In this document: positions 59,144-64,000 of the stretch, one piece after another
Position numbering within the stretch: position 1 is the stretch's first letter
How the letters are laid out: every line of letters begins with the position of its first letter
Assembly: GCF_010614725.1 (NCBI RefSeq)
Contig: NZ_JAAEHL010000017.1
Coordinates: forward strand, 41,343-105,342
Origin: Flavobacterium ajazii
Lineage (GTDB): Bacteria > Bacteroidota > Bacteroidia > Flavobacteriales > Flavobacteriaceae
DNA: 64,000 bases
Reading direction: 5' to 3'
Made by a program: the position numbers and the translations under genes
Notes under the pieces: model-generated
Told to the model about the DNA's origin: nothing
Seen by the model: the letters and a program-made list of their open reading frames with translations, nothing else
Databases searched by the model: none

Positions 59144-60913
59144 AATAACTCCCATCTTTTGCATTAAGAATGTAGCACTTTTATTTTTACAGATTCCGTT
59201 GCGGAGTTTGTAATCAAAATGTAAATCATTGTCTTTTATTTCGACTTCAAAACACTGATTGGTTAAAATGTCAGGATATTCATTTGTGGTCAGGCAAACT
59301 TCAATATCATGTGTTGCGATAGCTCCAATTGCATTTTTAGCAATCACCTTTTTAACCACTTCAATTGTTCCGTTTCGCTTGTCATCAGAGTTGGTTCCTC
59401 TTAAAATTTCATCCAGTAAAACAAAAGCCGGTTTCTCTTCCAAAGCATCCATAATTTGTTTTAAACGTTTGATTTCTGCAAAAAAGTAGGACTCACTATC
59501 GGCTAAGGAATCTGACAATCGCATTGAAACTAAAACCGGAAGTGGGTGAATTTTAGCTTCTGAAGCACAGACTACTGATCCTATTCCGCCTAAAACCATA
59601 TTTACACCCAGACTTCTTAAAAAAGTACTTTTTCCGGACATATTGGAACCTGTTAAAATCATAAACGATTTCGGATAAAAATGGGTATCGTTCCCAACTC
59701 TGCTCACCGGATTTAATAAGGGATGACTCAGATTTTTAAATCCTATTTTATACTCTGAATTGATTTCCGGAAACACAAAATCAGGATTATTGTAAGCCAG
59801 ATTAGCCAGACTGTTTAAAGCTTCAAACTCACCGATTACGTCAATCCATTTTTCAAGCTGATCGGCATAATCTTCTTTCCACTTCAAAAGTGCTTTTAAA
59901 ACATGAAGATTAAATAAAAAGCTTCCATTAAAGAGAATCGCTGTCACAAGATTACTAATCGTATCCATTCTGGAAAACAACTCCGAAAGCTGTTTTAAAT
60001 GTGAACTGGCAGATGCTTTTTTAAAAGTAAGCTGTTGCTGTAAGTCAATTAATTTTTTAGACTCAAATTTTTCTAATTCAATCTTCTCAACTAATAAACC
60101 GTATTGTTTTATTATTTTATCAATATTATCTGCTTTGGCGATTTCAGACTGAATACGTTTTAATGCTCTTCCCAGAACGATTAGATTTCCTATAAAAGTA
60201 TAAGTCAGATATGATAACAGGATTGTTTTTGAAGTAATAAAATAAGCTGCCAGAAAACCAAAAAACAATGTTGGCAAAACTATCGATAGTATATTTAAAA
60301 CTTTAGGTAAAGAATTATTTCTAAATGATTTCCAATACATTAATGACTCATATGAATCTTTACTGTCATGACTGACAATCCCAAGCGCATTAAATTCCTG
60401 ACGCCATTCTATTCTTGATGCAAGCTCTTTTATTGCTTCCTGATTTTCAAGAATAGTTTCATTAGAGTTCAAATTCAATAACTGATTTGCTAATGTTTTT
60501 TTTCCGATAAAAGTAGCTGTTCTGTTTAAATTCTGAAACAAGGAATGCTCTCCGAAGATATCCAAATCGTAAGCATACGGATGATGAAAATCGTTAAATT
60601 CAAAACCATTTTCAAAAGGAAGCTTTTCTCTTTTCAGAAAAGAAATTTCATTTTCATTGATTTTTAAAAGAGCCGTTAAAAGTTGTTTCTGAAAAGACAA
60701 ACGCGAATGAACACGCATTAAAAAAATAAAACCAACAAAAAACAATAAAGCACCGATTAAATATAGAATCTTATCTGTTTTGATGTAATAAAACATCTGA
60801 AACAAAAAAACAAAAATACTTAAGAGCCTTAAAAGACTAATGCTGTTAAATTTTTTATTGGTTTTATTTAATGACTCAGTATAATAGGAAACCCTGTTTT
60901 GATAATAGTCCAT
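59141..60913 (-). CDS. Membrane-anchored MutS-family ATPase
   Basis: 590 residues. Residues about 20-70 hold two membrane helices (LLSIFVFLFQMFYYIKTDKI, LYLIGALLFFVGFIFLM) and about 210-250 two more. The C-terminal half is the MutS core: LSHPLLNPVSRVGNDTHFYP, Walker A GSNMSGKSTFLRSLG (about 418-432), Walker B FVLLDEILRGTNSDD, and IATHDIEVC. It lacks the N-terminal mismatch-recognition domain of MutS and the Smr domain of MutS2. Such membrane MutS homologues are known in Bacteroidota but have no assigned function; DNA binding is not proven. Confidence 0.9.
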   Translation of the reverse strand: MDYYQNRVSYYTESLNKTNKKFNSISLLRLLSIFVFLFQMFYYIKTDKILYLIGALLFFVGFIFLMRVHSRLSFQKQLLTALLKINENEISFLKREKLPFENGFEFNDFHHPYAYDLDIFGEHSLFQNLNRTATFIGKKTLANQLLNLNSNETILENQEAIKELASRIEWRQEFNALGIVSHDSKDSYESLMYWKSFRNNSLPKVLNILSIVLPTLFFGFLAAYFITSKTILLSYLTYTFIGNLIVLGRALKRIQSEIAKADNIDKIIKQYGLLVEKIELEKFESKKLIDLQQQLTFKKASASSHLKQLSELFSRMDTISNLVTAILFNGSFLFNLHVLKALLKWKEDYADQLEKWIDVIGEFEALNSLANLAYNNPDFVFPEINSEYKIGFKNLSHPLLNPVSRVGNDTHFYPKSFMILTGSNMSGKSTFLRSLGVNMVLGGIGSVVCASEAKIHPLPVLVSMRLSDSLADSESYFFAEIKRLKQIMDALEEKPAFVLLDEILRGTNSDDKRNGTIEVVKKVIAKNAIGAIATHDIEVCLTTNEYPDILTNQCFEVEIKDNDLHFDYKLRNGICKNKSATFLMQKMGVI

Positions 60914-60982
60914 CTCTGTAATTTAGTTGAACCACAAATATAGGTTTTACCATTACAAAAAGCATTTTTATTACTTTGGAAA

Positions 60983-61816
60983 TTAATCTTCATGCATTAC
61001 TAACACCGGAATAGAAACCTCTTTTGTAATTTTTTTGGTAAAGCTGGAATCAAGAAGGCTTTCAAAAAAAGATCTTTTGTGTGTAATCGTAGTCAGAATA
61101 TCGATGTCTTTAAAAAGTATAAAGTCTAATATTGTTTCTTTGACATCATCACTTGGCAATACCAAAAATTCTACATTTTCGCTGGCAAACTCAGCTTCCC
61201 ATTCCTTAATAGTCTGATGAGAAACATCAGAAACAGAGGTTTTAACATATAAGCTTCTAACTTTAGCATTCGTTTTTTTAGCTATTTTTAATACTTTCTT
61301 CAGTTCTTTTTTGTCTTTTTCACGATAACGGGTTGTAAAACCAATTACTTTTATCTTTTTGAATTTAGCATCAATCGGAACACATAATACAGGAACTTCA
61401 ACCCCTGAAATTACAGAATTTGTATTAGAACCTGTAAAAAACTTCGTCCAGTCGGATACTCCATTTGTTCCCATAATTACAAAATCTATCTGATCTTCTT
61501 TGACAGCATTTTTTAGATTATAAAGCAGGTCACCATCCATCAGACGATGCCTGATTACGATTTCATCCAAATTACGTTCTGCTGCAATAGTTCTTAACTT
61601 TGGAATTTCATCTTTGAAAACTTCAAATTTGGCTAATTCTATTGAACTGTAAATTGCCGCATAATTTTCCGGAAAAAACTGACTGTCATACACAGGAATT
61701 TCAAAAGTATGCAGCAAAATAAGTTCTCCGTTGACAATTTTTGCAAATTCTAAAGCATGAACAAATGCATTTGTAGCTGCTTCAGAAAAATCGGTTGGGA
61801 ATAATATCTTTTTCAT
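60983..61816 (-). CDS. Universal stress protein, tandem domains
   Basis: 277 residues, two UspA-like halves. The first starts KKILFPTDFSEAATNAFVHA and has a GTNG ATP-binding motif (VIMGTNGVSDW) with a following SNTNSVISGVEVPVLCVP. The second half (from about 150) is divergent and ends VSIPVLVMHED, without a clear GxxG-S/T motif, so it may not bind ATP. Cytosolic, with roles in stress survival. The gene is 70 nt from the MutS-type gene on the same strand and may be in one unit with it. Confidence 0.92.
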   Translation of the reverse strand: MKKILFPTDFSEAATNAFVHALEFAKIVNGELILLHTFEIPVYDSQFFPENYAAIYSSIELAKFEVFKDEIPKLRTIAAERNLDEIVIRHRLMDGDLLYNLKNAVKEDQIDFVIMGTNGVSDWTKFFTGSNTNSVISGVEVPVLCVPIDAKFKKIKVIGFTTRYREKDKKELKKVLKIAKKTNAKVRSLYVKTSVSDVSHQTIKEWEAEFASENVEFLVLPSDDVKETILDFILFKDIDILTTITHKRSFFESLLDSSFTKKITKEVSIPVLVMHED

Positions 61817-62000
61817 TTCATCTCTGATTTATCAGGTTTGTTACTCAAATTTAGTCATTCTAAGCCCAAAACAACCTGATAATTATCAGTTATTTAACAG
61901 TTAATAATTTCTTAATCTATAAGATTTTACATGTCCGAATTAGCTTTTTCACAAAGCTGTTCCGTTCGTAAAATTGCGCCTTTTTTTATACCTTTGCCTT

Positions 62001-63401
62001 ATGATAAATCAAGATTCTATAGTCGCTTTGGCTACTCCATCCGGAGCAGGAGCTATTGCCATAATTCGTATTTCAGGTGCTGAAGCTATCTCTATTGGAA
62101 ATTCAGTTTTTAAATCCATAAAAAACAAAGATTTAACGAAGCAAAAAACACATACACTCCATTTAGGACATATTGTCGATAACGAAAAAACGCTTGATGA
62201 AGTTTTGATATCTGTTTTTAAAGGCCCAAATTCGTATACGGGCGAAGACACTATCGAAATATCCTGTCATGGTTCAACTTATATTCAACAGCAGATTATT
62301 CAGTTATTGTTACGAAAAGGATGTCGAATGGCTGATGCGGGAGAATTTACGCTAAGGGCTTTCCTAAACGGAAAACTGGATTTGTCGCAGGCAGAAGCCG
62401 TTGCCGATTTGATTTCTTCTGATAATGAAGCTTCCCACCAAATTGCGATGCAGCAAATGCGTGGCGGTTTTAGTAATGAAATTGCGAAATTGAGAGAGGA
62501 ACTTTTAAACTTTGCTTCCTTAATTGAACTTGAACTTGATTTTGCAGAAGAAGATGTAGAATTTGCAGACCGTACACAATTTCATGAATTATTAAACCGA
62601 ATTGAATTTGTATTAAAACGTTTAATAGATTCGTTTGCGGTTGGAAATGTCATTAAAAATGGTATTCCGGTTGCAATTGTCGGAGAGCCAAATGTTGGAA
62701 AATCAACCCTATTAAACGCCTTACTTAATGAAGAACGTGCAATAGTATCTGACATTGCCGGAACAACGCGAGATACCATTGAAGATGAACTGGTAATTGG
62801 CGGTGTTGGATTTAGATTCATAGATACTGCCGGAATCCGTGAGACTAAAGACGTGGTAGAAAGCATCGGAATCAAAAAGACTTTCGAAAAAATAGATCAG
62901 GCACAAGTTGTGATTTATTTATTTGACGGTTTAAAATTCAAAGCGTCCAGTTTAGAGTTTGTTTCTGAAATAGAGCAAATTAAAAATAAATATCCTTTAA
63001 AACCTTTAATTATAATTGTAAATAAAAAGGATATTTTGTCTGAAGAAGAAGTTTCTAATATTACTCATAAACTAAAAAATTTAAGCGCTAAACTTTTATT
63101 AATATCTGCAAAACACAAAATTGGCGTTGACGAAATGAAGAATGAATTATTATCATTTGTAAATACAGGAGCATTACGTAACAATGAAACTATCATCACA
63201 AACACAAGACATTATGATTCATTACTAAAAGCTTTGGATGAAATACAAAAAGTAAAATTTGGTCTTGAAACAAATCTTTCGAGCGACCTTATTGCACTGG
63301 ATATTAAAGAAGCTTTGTATCAATTTGGACTTATCACAGGTCAGGTCTCTAATGACGAATTACTGGGTAATATATTTGCCAACTTTTGCATCGGGAAATA
63401 G
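62001..63401 (+). CDS. mnmE: tRNA-modification GTPase MnmE
   Basis: 466 residues from the ATG at 62001 (MINQDSIVALATPSGAGAIA); a start at 61974 in the longer frame is rejected. With MnmG it adds the carboxymethylaminomethyl group to uridine 34 of certain tRNAs. N-terminal tetrahydrofolate-binding domain, a central helical domain, and a Ras-like G domain with GEPNVGKST, DIAGTTRD, DTAGIR, and NKKD. The C-terminal FCIGK with the functional Cys is intact. The final 18 bases (63384-63401) are the region used by some mobile islands as integration target (see finding). Confidence 0.98.
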   Translation: MINQDSIVALATPSGAGAIAIIRISGAEAISIGNSVFKSIKNKDLTKQKTHTLHLGHIVDNEKTLDEVLISVFKGPNSYTGEDTIEISCHGSTYIQQQIIQLLLRKGCRMADAGEFTLRAFLNGKLDLSQAEAVADLISSDNEASHQIAMQQMRGGFSNEIAKLREELLNFASLIELELDFAEEDVEFADRTQFHELLNRIEFVLKRLIDSFAVGNVIKNGIPVAIVGEPNVGKSTLLNALLNEERAIVSDIAGTTRDTIEDELVIGGVGFRFIDTAGIRETKDVVESIGIKKTFEKIDQAQVVIYLFDGLKFKASSLEFVSEIEQIKNKYPLKPLIIIVNKKDILSEEEVSNITHKLKNLSAKLLLISAKHKIGVDEMKNELLSFVNTGALRNNETIITNTRHYDSLLKALDEIQKVKFGLETNLSSDLIALDIKEALYQFGLITGQVSNDELLGNIFANFCIGK

Positions 63402-63422
63402 AGAGACAAAATAAAAACAAAC

Positions 63423-63466
63423 AAACGAGTTAAAGTATTGATAAGAAATATTTTAACTCGTTTTTT
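63423..63466 (+). terminator. Terminator after mnmE
   Basis: AAACGAGTTAAA (63423-63434) pairs with TTTAACTCGTTT (63452-63463); a T-run follows (63461-63466). Confidence 0.85.
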
Positions 63467-63509
63467 AATTTCGTTTTCTTTTGGATATTTGGTGATGTTT
63501 TGATTAAAA

Positions 63510-63547
63510 TTGTACCTCATTTGTACCTCGAAAACACGAGGTACAAA
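63510..63547. repeat. Copies of TTGTACCTC, two direct and one inverted
   Basis: TTGTACCTC occurs at 63510-63518 and 63521-63529, and its complement GAGGTACAA at 63538-63546. The latter two form an 11-bp stem (63520-63530 and 63537-63547, loop AAAACA). It may be the end of an element, a recombinase-binding site or a terminator. Confidence 0.5.
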
Positions 63548-63611
63548 AAATATTTTTTTTGACCAGATAATAGCACACATAGTCACAGTGGGACACTTAA
63601 AGTCACATTCT

Positions 63612-63713
63612 ATGAGTTCAAACATTAAGATTAAAAGAATCTGTGAATTCTGTAAAAATGAATTTACAGCCCGCACCACAAAAATGCTCTATTGTTCTCT
63701 TAAATGCAGCAGC
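63612..63713 (+). pseudogene. Truncated zinc-ribbon protein gene (mobile-element HTH type)
   Basis: MSSNIKIKRICEFCKNEF, then TARTTKMLYCSLKC with the pattern C-x2-C-x13-C-x3-C (Cys 11, 14, 28, 32). I recall the same start in flavobacterial excisionase-like HTH proteins carried by mobile elements. At residue 35 the sequence changes to transposase-like residues, and the HTH domain is absent. The gene is therefore cut off and fused to the next feature. Confidence 0.65.
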
Positions 63714-63900
63714 TGGGCCTTTGATATTCTACTTAATACAATAACTGTTAATTACCAGTCAATATTAAACTATTTTGATCAGAAGTACAAATGCTTCGGC
63801 AGAATCTTTTAATGCTAAAATAAAGGCTTTTAAAGCGCAGTTCAGAGAAGTTAGAAATATAGATTTCTTCTTATTCAGATTATCCAATCTTTTTGCCTAA
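63714..63900 (+). pseudogene. Transposase C-terminal remnant
   Basis: WAFDILLNTITVNYQSILNY in the frame of the preceding fragment, then, after a frameshift near 63780, RSTNASAESFNAKIKAFKAQ and FFLFRLSNLFA with a stop at 63898-63900. NASAESFNxKIKAFxxQFRxVR is the C-terminal DDE-type signature I know from Bacteroidota insertion-sequence transposases. Only about 60 residues remain. The bases up to about 63925 (CCCCAACTTTTGCACATGAT) look like the end of such an element. Confidence 0.75.
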
Positions 63901-63973
63901 TCCCCAACTTTTGCACATGATCCTAAATGATTCGCTTTTTTTAGTGTAACATCTATCATAAGAAGTCATTATC

Positions 63974-64000
63974 ATGGAAAGATCAAATCCATATTTCATA
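63974..64000 (+). CDS. Possible start of a gene running off the right edge
   Basis: ATG at 63974 followed by eight open codons (MERSNPYFI) to the end of the window. Too short to assign; listed only as a possible partial gene. Confidence 0.2.

Noticed and set aside
61974..62000. Upstream start of mnmE
   Set aside because: The nine extra residues (MRLFLYLCL) are absent from MnmE N-termini; the ATG at 62001 gives the normal MINQDSIVALATPSG start.
63341..63679. 112-residue minus-strand ORF over the end of mnmE and the repeats
   Set aside because: It covers the mnmE stop, its terminator and the repeat region, without any recognisable protein features.

Overview
The window reads as chromosomal DNA from a Flavobacterium-like member of the Bacteroidota. 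Evidence: AT-rich sequence throughout; several promoters of the Bacteroidota type (-7 box TAnnTTTG); an apparent type IX secretion C-terminal domain; many TonB-dependent receptors with a carboxypeptidase-like N-terminal domain; and an OmpA protein with thrombospondin type 3 repeats. I saw no rRNA, tRNA or CRISPR array.

1-5.8 kb (minus strand): branched-chain amino acid biosynthesis, transcribed leuA-leuB and then ilvD-ilvB (ilvB runs off the left edge). Between leuB and ilvD lies a complete attenuator: a TAnnTTTG promoter, a 24-residue leader peptide with seven Ile and four Val codons, and an intrinsic terminator. 5.9-12.2 kb: a helical-repeat protein, a BtuF-like binding protein, pyrF, an OmpA/TSP3 outer membrane protein and a CsbD stress protein. 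12.3-18 kb: an envelope/stress module with an AraC regulator, a receiver protein, a CHASE3-PAS histidine kinase, a lipoprotein, a porin, and small Lmo0937-, YtxH- and holin-type proteins. prfA follows on the minus strand.

19.6-30 kb is an accessory region of loosely packed, AT-rich genes. It holds a CBS-pair protein with a C-terminal RNxxxH (HEPN-like) motif, a DUF2272 protein, an unknown membrane protein and a secreted leucine-rich-repeat protein. A segment of about 4.8 kb follows, bracketed by direct repeats of a DUF5995 gene (one intact, one a fragment). It carries a SatD-DUF3307 pair with overlapping genes, a protein often labelled N-acetylglutamate synthase, a methyltransferase and a haem-motif lipoprotein. 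30-38 kb: a predicted T9SS cargo protein, a frameshifted AraC regulator, a PEBP protein, topB, lipoproteins and an MFS transporter, with an eight-copy heptanucleotide repeat after topB.

38.5-57 kb is an iron/siderophore uptake island: five TonB-dependent receptors, the remnant of a sixth, two PepSY membrane proteins, a periplasmic esterase, a DUF4198 protein and a divergent AraC regulator. Three of the receptor genes share one promoter layout, with TCTAAATA(A/T) elements on both sides of the -33/-7 boxes; the other two keep only the downstream element. This suggests co-regulation, probably by iron.

57-64 kb: a HIT protein, a trimeric fibre-like surface protein with a recent internal duplication, a membrane-anchored MutS-family ATPase, a tandem universal stress protein and mnmE. 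The 3' end of mnmE abuts mobile-element debris: a truncated zinc-ribbon protein gene fused to a transposase remnant. Those who want a possibly undescribed system should look first at the SatD-DUF3307 pair, the CBS-HEPN protein and the ilv attenuator.
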